From: UBA8529 sp964390565
GTDB lineage: Bacteria > Bacteroidota > Bacteroidia > Bacteroidales > Tenuifilaceae
Direction: 5' to 3'
NCBI GenBank assembly: GCA_964390565.1
Contig: CAYMII010000002.1
Span: 1-64,000, forward strand
DNA: 64,000 nt
The position numbers were made by a program, and so were the translations under genes. Below are positions 1 through 7,388 of the stretch, in pieces. The notes under the pieces are model-generated. The model saw only the letters and a program-made list of their open reading frames with translations, did no database searches and was not told the origin of the DNA. Each line of letters opens with the position of its first letter. The first letter of the stretch is position 1.

Positions 1-11
1 ATTTCATTCAT
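1..11 (-). CDS. possible first codons of a further cassette gene, cut by the window edge
   Basis: On the minus strand an ATG at 11-9 opens a frame (Met-Asn-Glu) that runs off the left end. It lies about 40 bases past the outer arm of palindrome A1, which is where the next cassette gene would start if the array continues leftward in the same direction as the two complete cassettes. Only three codons are visible, so this is a prediction from layout and not a recognised gene. Confidence 0.2.
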
Positions 12-48
12 AATTATCTCAATGCTGTGTCGTCCGTTACAATGACCG

Positions 49-181
49 CTAACGGTTGCTGCTAAAAAATCGGTGGGGAGTTCGAAGCAGCGGTCTTGTC
101 CCCCGCCAAAATAAATGCCAATATACAAAAATAAATCGCATCTAACTATCTGCCCCAGTGTTTTTTAGCAGCTGTTAGGGG
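49..181 (-). repeat. attC-like palindrome A1
   Basis: The arms at 49-78 and 153-181 are imperfect inverted repeats around a 74-base loop. Both arms contain CTAAC/GTTAG ends, a paired GCTGCTAAAAAA block and a G4/C4 block. The left arm continues into GGGGAGTT and the right arm contains GCCCCAGTG; both motifs are shared with palindrome A2, while the paired middle differs in sequence but still pairs. Folded, this resembles an integron attC site with R and L boxes and a variable terminal structure. The outer right core, GTTAGGGG, matches the complement of the core at the far end of the restriction-gene cassette. The attC identity is inferred from structure. Confidence 0.75.
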
Positions 182-256
182 CTGGCTGTTTTTATTTCTG
201 TCAAGTTTTAATATCAAATTTGTTGTAATGTCTTTTAGACTGCGCGTTTGTATAGG

Positions 257-315
257 CAAGCTCTTTTGCAGGTTTTGGTATTAGCGTTGGCTGGTGCGAC
301 CTGCAAATGTGCTTG
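257..315. repeat. hairpin element B1 downstream of the restriction gene
   Basis: The arms 257-273 and 299-315 are 17 bases long, pair at 15 positions and enclose a 25-base loop. The invariant parts are GCTCTTTTG on the left and CAAATGTGC on the right. The two mismatched positions are the same as in element B2 on the other side of the gene, while the flanking stem bases differ and still pair. The element starts 17 bases beyond the stop codon of the restriction gene. It could act as a terminator or as a second kind of recombination site. Confidence 0.7.
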
Positions 316-331
316 ACTATGAAGCGTTGAA

Positions 332-3300
332 TTATTTTTTAAAAATTAATGGTACAATTAATTCTATTTTTTCCTCAATTTTTTTTATTTCTTTCTTTTT
401 GTTCTCTACATATAATTCATGTGCCTTTATTGAGTATTGCGATAATTCTTTATGATTTTTATTTTTGGAATTATATTTTGGGATATTAATGTTTTTGACA
501 ATATCAACACCTTTTTGAACATCAATGGTATATGCTTCAATTATTTCTCCAATTAATCTAGAATTCAAAACTGCGCATAAATAATGTGCTTCATCTTTAT
601 TGTCAAAAGAAACATATAAAACTTTTGAGTCTGTTACAATTTGTTTTTCACCCAAAAAGTCATCATTTAATGTTGAAATTACTGAAGTTGTCATTTGTTT
701 ACTTTGCTCTTTCCAAAGTAATTTATATTTGCTAAATGTATATTCTCCAACATTATCTAATCTATACCAAGGAAATTGTTTTGGGTCATAAAATTTCCCG
801 CTTCTTATCCTTGTTTCAAGTAACAAGTCTTTAAAATAAAACAACCATTCATATGTTTTTTTATATCTTGTTTTAAGTTCTTTTTCATCAACACCTCGAT
901 AAATTCCTACGCCTGAATTTTTATGAGGAAGTATCATGTATAAATAAGAGTTTATGCCCCATTTATCAAAATTTCTACCACCAACCATTGGGTAAATAAA
1001 ATCTTTTTCAACCACACCTTTTTGGACACCTAAACTTTTAGCTTTTTCTAAACGAGACCTTTCTATCAGATTCTCAATTTCAATATTATCTCTAACTTCC
1101 TTATTAATCTTAACAAGATAGATGCCTTTAGCACCACATGGCTCTATGCCTTTACGTGCCTGATATGGTGATTTTCCTAGATAACTTTTGAGATTCTCCA
1201 ATAAGTCTTTCTTTACTGTCAACCAAGGACTCCTTATGTTTTTATTAATTGGTGTTGCTGAAAGTTTTGTCAAGTTTAATTTACTTTTTACATTCTCATA
1301 ACTGTCAGAATATTTTATTTGATTATTTTTATTTATATTTTCACAAATATAGTATTTATGCATGGGGTATTCCATTTTCTTGTTTTTTTCAAAAACATAA
1401 ACAGATGTTCTATTCGTAGCTTCACTATTAAATGGATTAATTTTTAACATATCATAAACTTCAATAATTGAAAAAGGAATCATTAACCCATCTCTAGTAA
1501 TTTCAAATTTTCTAAAGCCTTCACCTCCTTTAAGGGATTTGACAAATGTTTGAGGTAATACAAAAGCGGTTATCCCATTCTTCTTCAAATAATGGTCGAT
1601 ACTGACGTATGTAACAGCCATAGCAAAATCATCATGGCTTGTGATTTTGTCATAAGCGCTTTTTTCGAAAATCCCATAACTTAACCAAATATCCAAAGTT
1701 AGCTCTCTATAAGTATCAGACATAGCTTTCCAGGTTATCCAGGGTGGATTTCCTATTACAACATCAAATTTGTCATGTGAAAACAAAGGTGCGAATGAAT
1801 TTTTTAGAATAATAGGCCAGAATCCATTTTTTCCACTTAAATGCAAATTGTGGAGTTTGTCGTAGAATACTTTTGCAAGTTCTATTTGTTCATCATTAAT
1901 TTTAATTATATTTTCATTTTTAATAAGTGTATGGAATTCATCAAAAGAAGTGTAATCTTTCAATATACAAGAAGATGCAGTTTTTAAGAAATAGTCATTC
2001 TTTTCTCTGCTATCAAAAACGGGAATCTCGAAATTACCAACAACTGTATTTATATCGATTGAATGTTTTTTTTCTATTTGTTTAGCATGAACAGTTGGAA
2101 CTAATATTGAATCACACATATAGACTGGAACAGATATTTCATTTTGTAATTCAGTAATATCACCTAAAGAAAGTATATAGTTCGCTTTTGCAGAAATAAC
2201 AGCAATAGGATTAATATCGAACCCAACAATATTTTTAGTAATTATATTTATTAAAGCATTTGTTTCGACGGTATCTTTATGTTTATCTCTAAACTTTTTA
2301 ATTAAATGAGTTAAAAATGTACCTGAACCACAGGTAGGGTCGAGGATTGTTGAGTCCAGATTAAAATTAAAATTTGACTTTTCAATTGTAAAATCTACTA
2401 ACCAATCTGGTGTATAATACTCTCCCATTAAATGCCTTAATCCTCTAGGAATTAAGTTTGAATAAACTTTTTTTAATACATCACTGACAATTTCTGGTTT
2501 AATAACAGAGGCCGTGGTTTCATATGTGTCTAGTTCATTTATAATGTCGTGTATCATTTCTATATCAAAATGTTCAGACAAAATGAACCATTCGAAAAAA
2601 TGAATCTCAAAGAAGTTGTCGATTGAATAATTTGTGTAATGGCTACCAGAGAATAATGAACTTAATTCATTTTTATATTTTGGCTTCTTTGTTGATGTAG
2701 TAGGGTCTGATAATGATTCTAATAAGTTGTGTATTAACAATTTTATTACTATACTATAAAATGTTTGTAAAACAAAAAGCGATTTTCTTATTTCAACTTT
2801 TTTTGGTAATGAATACATTGAAATTAATTCACTCTTAAACTTAGTAAAATCTGTTTCTTGTTTACCATAAATGTCACCAAAAATTCTATTCCATTCATCA
2901 AAAAGCGTTTTTATTCTATGATTCTCTGTTAAACTGTTTTCCAGTAAATCATATAAATATTTAATACTTTTTTTACTTATGATAGAAGTTGATGAAAATG
3001 AACTTAAAAGATTTTCAGCTGACAATACTTTTCTATTAGTAGAACGAGCAAAAAGCAAAAACTTTTTTATACCTAACTCAAAGTTATCAACTATCTCTAT
3101 TTCAAAAGTTAAATTTTGTTTTTCGGAAATATCATTGGGAAAGTCTTTCGTTTTGTAACTATCTTTTATTTGTATAAGCGTATCTGCTTTTTTAAAACGA
3201 CAGAAAATAAATTTAGAGCCATCAAAACCTATTCCGACTTTAGTTGTTAATATGTACTTAAAATATTCGTCATCAGGTATTTTTGTGTTTTCAAAAGTAA

Positions 3301-3595
3301 AGTTTACAAGATAGTGGAACAGACCTCTATCTTTATCATCACGACCGTAAAGTGCTTCATTAATTCCCTTTTGATTCTTGAACTTTTTAGGAGTTTTAAA
3401 TTCAAAAATAATATCTTGATAGATACTATCTGCTCTGCCACCTTTTAATGAAGTAACTTCACTTGAAGTAATAATGTTTAAATTAAATAAAGTAGATAAA
3501 CTATTTATAAAGATATTTGTCGCAATCCTAATTTCTTCTTCATTTTTAGCAATATCACAACTTTCTTTAAATTTTTTCTTTATATCGTCAATCAT
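332..3595 (-). CDS. single-chain restriction-modification enzyme, Eco57I/type IIG-like
   Basis: This 1087-residue protein probably both cuts and methylates DNA. Near the N-terminus, GGRAD at residues 52-56 and EFK at 65-67 fit a PD-(D/E)xK nuclease core. A helical linker follows, then an N6-adenine methyltransferase domain: GEYYTP near 395, the cofactor-binding motif DPTCGSGTF near 417-425, and the catalytic NPPW near 614. The last 350 or so residues fit a target-recognition region. The length and domain order match type IIG enzymes and Eco57I-like proteins. No separate restriction, specificity or methylase subunit is adjacent. It is the only gene of its cassette and carries no visible truncation. 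The recognition sequence cannot be inferred. Confidence 0.88.
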   Translation of the reverse strand: MIDDIKKKFKESCDIAKNEEEIRIATNIFINSLSTLFNLNIITSSEVTSLKGGRADSIYQDIIFEFKTPKKFKNQKGINEALYGRDDKDRGLFHYLVNFTFENTKIPDDEYFKYILTTKVGIGFDGSKFIFCRFKKADTLIQIKDSYKTKDFPNDISEKQNLTFEIEIVDNFELGIKKFLLFARSTNRKVLSAENLLSSFSSTSIISKKSIKYLYDLLENSLTENHRIKTLFDEWNRIFGDIYGKQETDFTKFKSELISMYSLPKKVEIRKSLFVLQTFYSIVIKLLIHNLLESLSDPTTSTKKPKYKNELSSLFSGSHYTNYSIDNFFEIHFFEWFILSEHFDIEMIHDIINELDTYETTASVIKPEIVSDVLKKVYSNLIPRGLRHLMGEYYTPDWLVDFTIEKSNFNFNLDSTILDPTCGSGTFLTHLIKKFRDKHKDTVETNALINIITKNIVGFDINPIAVISAKANYILSLGDITELQNEISVPVYMCDSILVPTVHAKQIEKKHSIDINTVVGNFEIPVFDSREKNDYFLKTASSCILKDYTSFDEFHTLIKNENIIKINDEQIELAKVFYDKLHNLHLSGKNGFWPIILKNSFAPLFSHDKFDVVIGNPPWITWKAMSDTYRELTLDIWLSYGIFEKSAYDKITSHDDFAMAVTYVSIDHYLKKNGITAFVLPQTFVKSLKGGEGFRKFEITRDGLMIPFSIIEVYDMLKINPFNSEATNRTSVYVFEKNKKMEYPMHKYYICENINKNNQIKYSDSYENVKSKLNLTKLSATPINKNIRSPWLTVKKDLLENLKSYLGKSPYQARKGIEPCGAKGIYLVKINKEVRDNIEIENLIERSRLEKAKSLGVQKGVVEKDFIYPMVGGRNFDKWGINSYLYMILPHKNSGVGIYRGVDEKELKTRYKKTYEWLFYFKDLLLETRIRSGKFYDPKQFPWYRLDNVGEYTFSKYKLLWKEQSKQMTTSVISTLNDDFLGEKQIVTDSKVLYVSFDNKDEAHYLCAVLNSRLIGEIIEAYTIDVQKGVDIVKNINIPKYNSKNKNHKELSQYSIKAHELYVENKKKEIKKIEEKIELIVPLIFKK

Positions 3596-3618
3596 TTTCT
3601 TGTATTTTATTTACATTA

Positions 3619-3652
3619 CAAATGTACCAAATTTATCTAGTGTGTCGACAAA
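3619..3652 (-). promoter_or_regulatory. candidate promoter of the restriction gene
   Basis: On the minus strand TACATTTG (3626-3619) fits the Bacteroidota -7 element TAnnTTTG, with a TTTG at 3652-3649 upstream at 22-base spacing, slightly long. A second match, TAAATTTG, lies at 3635-3628. The site is 24 bases before the start codon, so the cassette may carry its own promoter. Confidence 0.45.
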
Positions 3653-3656
3653 ATGA

Positions 3657-3711
3657 AGGCTCTTTTGGCTGCGAAGCGGTCGCCCGTGCGCAAGGGCAGC
3701 CAAATGTGCCT
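3657..3711. repeat. hairpin element B2 upstream of the restriction gene
   Basis: The arms 3657-3672 and 3696-3711 are 16 bases long, pair at 14 positions and enclose a 23-base GC-rich loop. The core GCTCTTTTG/CAAATGTGC and the two mismatches are identical to element B1, but the outer stem (AGG...GCTGC) is different and compensated. It lies just upstream of the candidate promoter, so together B1 and B2 bracket the restriction gene closely. Confidence 0.7.
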
Positions 3712-3788
3712 GAATGTGGGCAGGTTTTACTTTTCTTTCTTGTCTTCAAGTCGTAATTTACCATTGTCGTTGTCGTTTTTTCAGCTTG

Positions 3789-3929
3789 CCCCTAACGGTC
3801 GGCTGTTGCTTACGCTGGGGAGTTAACCGCCAGCGGCGTTATCCGCCGTTAAAAAGTTAGTTAAAGGTAATAAAAATTCTGCATCTGCATCATCAGCCCC
3901 AGTGAAAGTAACAGCCTGTTGTGTGCAGC
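3789..3929 (-). repeat. attC-like palindrome A2
   Basis: The arms 3789-3820 and 3897-3929 pair through GGCTGTTnCTTnCnCTGGGG and its complement, with a 76-base GC-rich loop between them. GGGGAGTT after the left arm and GCCCCAGTG in the right arm are shared with A1. The outermost cores do not pair with each other: CCCCTAAC on the left complements the start of the restriction cassette, and GTTGTGTGCAGC on the right (3918-3929) complements GTTGCACACAAC at 4631-4642, at the other end of the next cassette, with one mismatch in 12. This is the pattern of attC sites between two different cassettes. Confidence 0.75.
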
Positions 3930-4641
3930 TATTTCTTTCTTCTAAAATGAATAACTTGAAAAATATAAAAACTTCCTCCCATAATTGCTACAATTGCGCC
4001 TGCTTTATTCATTGTATTTGGAGTCAAGAACAAGGAAACTATTAGAAATGCAATGCATATTGCAAAAATATATGCAATATAAATGCCTTGTTTCGTTTCA
4101 TAAAAATTTAATACTCTATATATTTCTGTTTTGTTTTCATCGTTTAGTTTATTTACGATACTCGAAAATCTATTCACGAATTTATTGAATTCTTTGTTTC
4201 TATTTACTACAGTGTCTAGTCTAACAAGCCTAATTGTTTTTCTATTCTTTAACTTGATTTTCAGCGTGTCAAAGTTTCTGTCTGGAGTGTATTTGTACTC
4301 ATCGATTTCAGTAAATTCAAACTCTTTCGTTTCATAAGGTAAAATACCTTTTAGTTTTCTTATTTTTATCTTAGATTCATCAATAATCACTTCTAGTTTG
4401 ATAGTTGATATTGCCCAAGAAAGGATAAAGGAAATTACAACTTGAATTAGAAATAAAACAAAGCCTAAAAACCCTTCATATGGTTTCAGTAAATCAGATA
4501 ATATAATTGATACTGAAACAATAAGGATAATCAAGATAGGTAAGAAAATCCATATTCTCGTCGAGTTGAATTTATATGTTTTAATCATATTCTAAAAAGT
4601 CGATTCATTAGAAGTTGTATCGTTTTGATAGTTGCACACAA
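3919..4641 (-). mobile_element. integron-like gene cassette carrying a small membrane-protein gene
   Basis: The unit runs from the core GTTGCACACAAC near 4631-4642 to the right core of A2. On the minus strand the start codon is about 45 bases after the first core and the TAG stop directly abuts the A2 core. This tight packing is typical of integron cassettes. It holds one gene and no visible promoter, so expression may depend on a promoter nearer the recombinase. Confidence 0.6.
3929..4588 (-). CDS. four-helix membrane protein with a PH-like middle domain, unknown function
   Basis: The 219-residue product begins with two hydrophobic segments (about 12-34 and 40-64). A mostly beta-strand soluble part of roughly 95 residues follows (KLEVIIDESKIKIRK..., then a run ending in KNRKTIRLVRL), resembling bacterial PH-like domains. 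Two more membrane segments follow at about 168-190 and 195-213, and it ends in RRKK. I do not recognise a named family. As the single gene of a short cassette next to the recombinase, it fits the usual pattern of integron cassettes coding for small unknown proteins. The start chosen is the only ATG near the cassette boundary. Confidence 0.75.
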   Translation of the reverse strand: MIKTYKFNSTRIWIFLPILIILIVSVSIILSDLLKPYEGFLGFVLFLIQVVISFILSWAISTIKLEVIIDESKIKIRKLKGILPYETKEFEFTEIDEYKYTPDRNFDTLKIKLKNRKTIRLVRLDTVVNRNKEFNKFVNRFSSIVNKLNDENKTEIYRVLNFYETKQGIYIAYIFAICIAFLIVSLFLTPNTMNKAGAIVAIMGGSFYIFQVIHFRRKK

Positions 4642-4739
4642 CTACTGGCTATCAACACCTCTATTGCCTTTATTTCGACTATATCCGTAGCTGGTTTGCC
4701 TGTTTTTCATCGTTTAACGTATCGAAAGTACTATTTTTT
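4589..4739. other. recombinase-proximal junction, attI-like candidate
   Basis: This gap between the last cassette gene and the 3' end of the recombinase holds the core GTTGCACACAAC at 4631-4642 but no matching second arm and no GGGGAGTT or GCCCCAGTG box. A one-sided site next to the recombinase is what an attI-like primary insertion site would look like. A decayed final attC is the alternative. Confidence 0.4.
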
Positions 4740-6188
4740 TCATATACTGAGTCCATCGATGGGACTTTTTATTTTTTGTAAATAAGCGTTGCTTACATGG
4801 GTGTATATCTCAGTGGTTTTTGATGAACTGTGCCCCAATAGGTTTTGAATATACCGTAAATCGGTGCCTCCCTCCAGCAAATGTGTCGCAAACGAATGCC
4901 TTAGGGTATGTAGGCTCCCAACAATATTCAACTTCTTCTTCTTGATTACCTCGTTTAAAACATTTCTTATGCTGGTGGCAGAATATTTGCCACCATATTG
5001 ACCTTCAAACAGGTATTCCTTTGGCTTGTATTCCAAATAGTATTCGCGCAACAACTTAAGCGTATTCTCAGCAAGTATAGTATATCTGTCCTTTTGACCT
5101 TTGGCCTGACGTACCCTAATCTGCATCCGCTCCGAGCAAACATCACTTATCTTTAGATTTAATGCTTCGCCAACCCTGAGCCCTGCCGAGTAGATGAGCG
5201 TGATCAGCGTCTTCTGTTTTAAGTTGTCAATTCCACGTATTAGCTCCTGCACATCATTCAAACTCCAAACCTTAGGAAGCAACTTTTCCTTTTTGGGACG
5301 AATTGCTGTAAAACTACCCACTTCGCGTTTTAGTATTTTTGAATAATATAAGTTTATTGCGTTTACCGATTGATTTATGGTTATTGGTCCATAATTACGG
5401 TTCTGAGCCATCTGTTCGTGGTACTTATCAATGTGCTCAACGGTAAACTGGTTTATCTGCTCAAGGGTTGATTTGCTATACGTATTAATAAACTTATGAA
5501 GGTAAAAATGGTAAGTACTTATAGTCTTTTCGCTATAGTTTTTTAGCCACATATAGTTTAAAAACTCGTCTGGGCAAGCTTTATAACCATATCCCTTTTC
5601 GTATGCTTGCTCTAAAAGCAGTTTTCGAATCTCAATATCAGCAATGGCTAACTTATGATGAATTGCAATTTTAAGTGTTACTGAGAATCGCTTCAAAAAA
5701 TCAACCAACACCTTCCTGGAAGGGTAAAGGGTAAAGCATTCCAACTTCCTATTCCACTCAACGGAAGCAGCATCTTTAATCAGCTTATCAATTTTTGGAT
5801 TATAGCTGTATTTTATGCAGATAATTTTTTTACCATCAACTTCTGTAGGCACAAGGATTACCTGTCCAACCTTTTGGGCATACTTCAGCGTATTGAAAAG
5901 TGCAATAGGCTTTCCTAAAAAGATATCTTGGGCCTTAACTTTTGGGGCGTTGTTTAGATAAAAGGTATTTACGTGTGCAATATCATCAAAAACGTCCATC
6001 AAAAGGTTAACGGTATTATCGGAAAAAAGTGCATAGTATGCATCCTTAAAGGTATCGTGAAGAACCCAGCTGTTATTTTGAATACGCTTTTCGATTGTTT
6101 CATCAGCTTTAAAATAGATATAAATACGCTTCTCGCTATATTCATCATTGATATTTAAGTACAAAACCGGTTTACCATGATATTCCAT
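4740..6188 (-). CDS. tyrosine recombinase with long N-terminal extension, candidate cassette integrase
   Basis: The 482-residue protein has a core-binding domain at about 205-290 and a catalytic domain from about 300. The catalytic residues are all present: R338, K363, H427-x-x-R430, H453 and nucleophile Y462. Between K363 and H427 the spacing is XerD-like, so the extra segment typical of integron integrases IntI is missing. The C-terminus ends in KSPIDGL, which recalls the IntI tail. The first 190 residues are an extension; residues 127-170 (YSYNPKIDKLIK...VEWNRKLECFTLYP) resemble the HARP-type pattern of SMARCAL1-like proteins. Its 3' end faces the cassettes, as in the reversed integron of Treponema denticola. 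Its role as cassette integrase is inferred from position. Confidence 0.85.
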   Translation of the reverse strand: MEYHGKPVLYLNINDEYSEKRIYIYFKADETIEKRIQNNSWVLHDTFKDAYYALFSDNTVNLLMDVFDDIAHVNTFYLNNAPKVKAQDIFLGKPIALFNTLKYAQKVGQVILVPTEVDGKKIICIKYSYNPKIDKLIKDAASVEWNRKLECFTLYPSRKVLVDFLKRFSVTLKIAIHHKLAIADIEIRKLLLEQAYEKGYGYKACPDEFLNYMWLKNYSEKTISTYHFYLHKFINTYSKSTLEQINQFTVEHIDKYHEQMAQNRNYGPITINQSVNAINLYYSKILKREVGSFTAIRPKKEKLLPKVWSLNDVQELIRGIDNLKQKTLITLIYSAGLRVGEALNLKISDVCSERMQIRVRQAKGQKDRYTILAENTLKLLREYYLEYKPKEYLFEGQYGGKYSATSIRNVLNEVIKKKKLNIVGSLHTLRHSFATHLLEGGTDLRYIQNLLGHSSSKTTEIYTHVSNAYLQKIKSPIDGLSI

Positions 6189-6260
6189 AGCTCATTATTT
6201 TATTAATAATCTCTGATATGAATAATTGATGATAAAATTAAGGATCGAATGAAACAAAAA

Positions 6261-6299
6261 ACGTTATATAGACGTATATAAACGTATATAAACGAATAA
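6261..6299. repeat. tandem 10-bp repeats in the divergent promoter region
   Basis: About four head-to-tail units read ACGTTATATAG, ACGTATATAA, ACGTATATAA and ACGAATAAA, ending three bases before the start codon of the zinc-ribbon gene and about 70 bases upstream of the recombinase. The spacing is one helical turn, which suits cooperative binding of a regulator or recombinase. No other copy was noticed in the window. Confidence 0.6.
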
Positions 6300-6302
6300 A
6301 AG

Positions 6303-6671
6303 ATGACTACTGAAGAAAAAAAATGTCTTTACTGTAATGAAACCTTAAAAGGTCGAACCGATAAAGTGTTTTGCGATAGCCAGTGCAGATCAGCCTATCA
6401 TAATAAAAATATCAGCTCCAATGAAGCATTTATTAAGGAAGTGAATAAAACACTTCGTAAAAATCGCTCAATTCTCCGATATATCTGCCCCGAAGGAAGG
6501 GCAACAATTCGAAAAAAAGCACTTGAGGATCGTGGATTCGATTTTAGATACTATACTCATACCTGGGTTTCAACCAATTCTAAGAACACCTACCTTTTTT
6601 GCTATGACTACGGCTATCTCCCCATCGATGAAGATAAAGTGCTAATCATTCAAAGGCAAGCGTACATGTGA
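6303..6671 (+). CDS. small zinc-ribbon protein, conserved in Bacteroidota
   Basis: The 122-residue product has an N-terminal metal-binding knuckle, C8-x2-C11 and C24-x3-C28, within the pattern CLYCNETLKGRTDKVFC. A basic helical part follows (VNKTLRKNRSILR), then a beta-rich C-terminus with TYLFCYDYGYLPI. Similar proteins occur widely in Bacteroidota as uncharacterised genes. DNA binding is plausible but unproven. It is divergent from the recombinase across the 10-bp repeats and could be its regulator. The start codon lies immediately after the repeats, leaving almost no room for a conventional leader. Confidence 0.75.
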   Translation: MTTEEKKCLYCNETLKGRTDKVFCDSQCRSAYHNKNISSNEAFIKEVNKTLRKNRSILRYICPEGRATIRKKALEDRGFDFRYYTHTWVSTNSKNTYLFCYDYGYLPIDEDKVLIIQRQAYM

Positions 6672-6722
6672 TTTCAAAACATTAATTGAAATTTGTTGTT
6701 TTGAACAAACAAACCTTGCTAT

Positions 6723-7388
6723 ATGTTACTTGAACAAACAAAAAAAATGGCTAGGTCAAAGTTATCTGCATTCATTATATCAATATTTATGCTTATAGCC
6801 ATGGCTACTTTTGGTCAAAGCAAATTGAATAGAGGTAATATGGAAACTTCATCAAAATACGAAACAATTACTCTAGGCGCTGGTTGTTTCTGGTGTGTAG
6901 AGGCAATCTATAGCCGTGTTAATGGCGTTATTAGCGCAACATCGGGCTATTCGGGAGGAGAAAGTGAGAACCCAACCTACAAAGATGTTTGCAGCGGTGA
7001 GACCGGTCATGTGGAGGTGGTTCAAGTGGTTTACGATCCATCAGTTATCCCTCTAGCTAAAGTATTGGAAATTTACTTTAAAACTCACGATCCTACACAG
7101 CTTAACCGTCAGGGTGCAGATATTGGCGAGCAGTACCGCTCGGTTATCTTTTATCAAAATGAGAACCAAAAAAAGGTTGCCACCGAGGTTAAGGAAATGC
7201 TAGGGAAAGCAAGTATTTGGAACGACCCAATTGTAACAGCAATTGAACCTATTAAAAACTTCTATAAAGCAGAAAACTATCATCAAGATTACTTTGAAAA
7301 TAACCCTAAGCAGCCCTACTGTCAAATGGTTGTAAATCCAAAAGTGGAAAAGTTTGAGAAACTATTTAAGGATTATTTAAAGAAATGA
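6723..7388 (+). CDS. msrA: peptide-methionine (S)-S-oxide reductase, exported
   Basis: MsrA reduces methionine-S-sulfoxide in proteins. The catalytic motif GCFWC is at residues 54-58 with C55 as nucleophile, followed by GYSGG, the GETGHVEVVQVVYDP core and EQYRS, all typical. A hydrophobic segment at about 14-31 ending in FGQS indicates export across the inner membrane, so it probably repairs envelope proteins. The residues before the domain make it longer than cytoplasmic MsrA. An alternative start is the ATG at 6747 (MARSK), which still keeps the signal peptide. MsrB is not in the neighbourhood. Confidence 0.93.
   Translation: MLLEQTKKMARSKLSAFIISIFMLIAMATFGQSKLNRGNMETSSKYETITLGAGCFWCVEAIYSRVNGVISATSGYSGGESENPTYKDVCSGETGHVEVVQVVYDPSVIPLAKVLEIYFKTHDPTQLNRQGADIGEQYRSVIFYQNENQKKVATEVKEMLGKASIWNDPIVTAIEPIKNFYKAENYHQDYFENNPKQPYCQMVVNPKVEKFEKLFKDYLKK

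Larger units (their letters stand above)
175..3795 (-). mobile_element. integron-like gene cassette carrying the restriction-modification gene
   Basis: The unit lies between the GTTAGGGG core of A1 and the CCCCTAAC core of A2. The facing ends are complementary over 15 bases with two mismatches (GTTAGGGGCTGGCTG at 174-188 against the complement of CAGCTTGCCCCTAAC at 3782-3796), as expected if the unit once closed into a circle at these cores. It holds one gene, a nested hairpin on each side of that gene, and its own candidate promoter. At about 3.6 kb it is large for a cassette. The boundaries are approximate and mobility is inferred. Confidence 0.6.

Noticed and set aside
257..315. B1 as a plain Rho-independent terminator
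   Set aside because: There is no T run on the minus strand after it and an equivalent hairpin lies upstream of the same gene, which a terminator does not explain; the role is left open.
175..3795. The restriction cassette as a classical transposon with terminal inverted repeats
   Set aside because: The facing ends are complementary, but no transposase is inside, no target duplication was seen, and the A palindromes are shared with the next unit.
4589..4739. A full third attC-like palindrome next to the recombinase
   Set aside because: Only one core was found; no second arm and no GGGGAGTT or GCCCCAGTG box follow, so it is listed only as an attI-like candidate.
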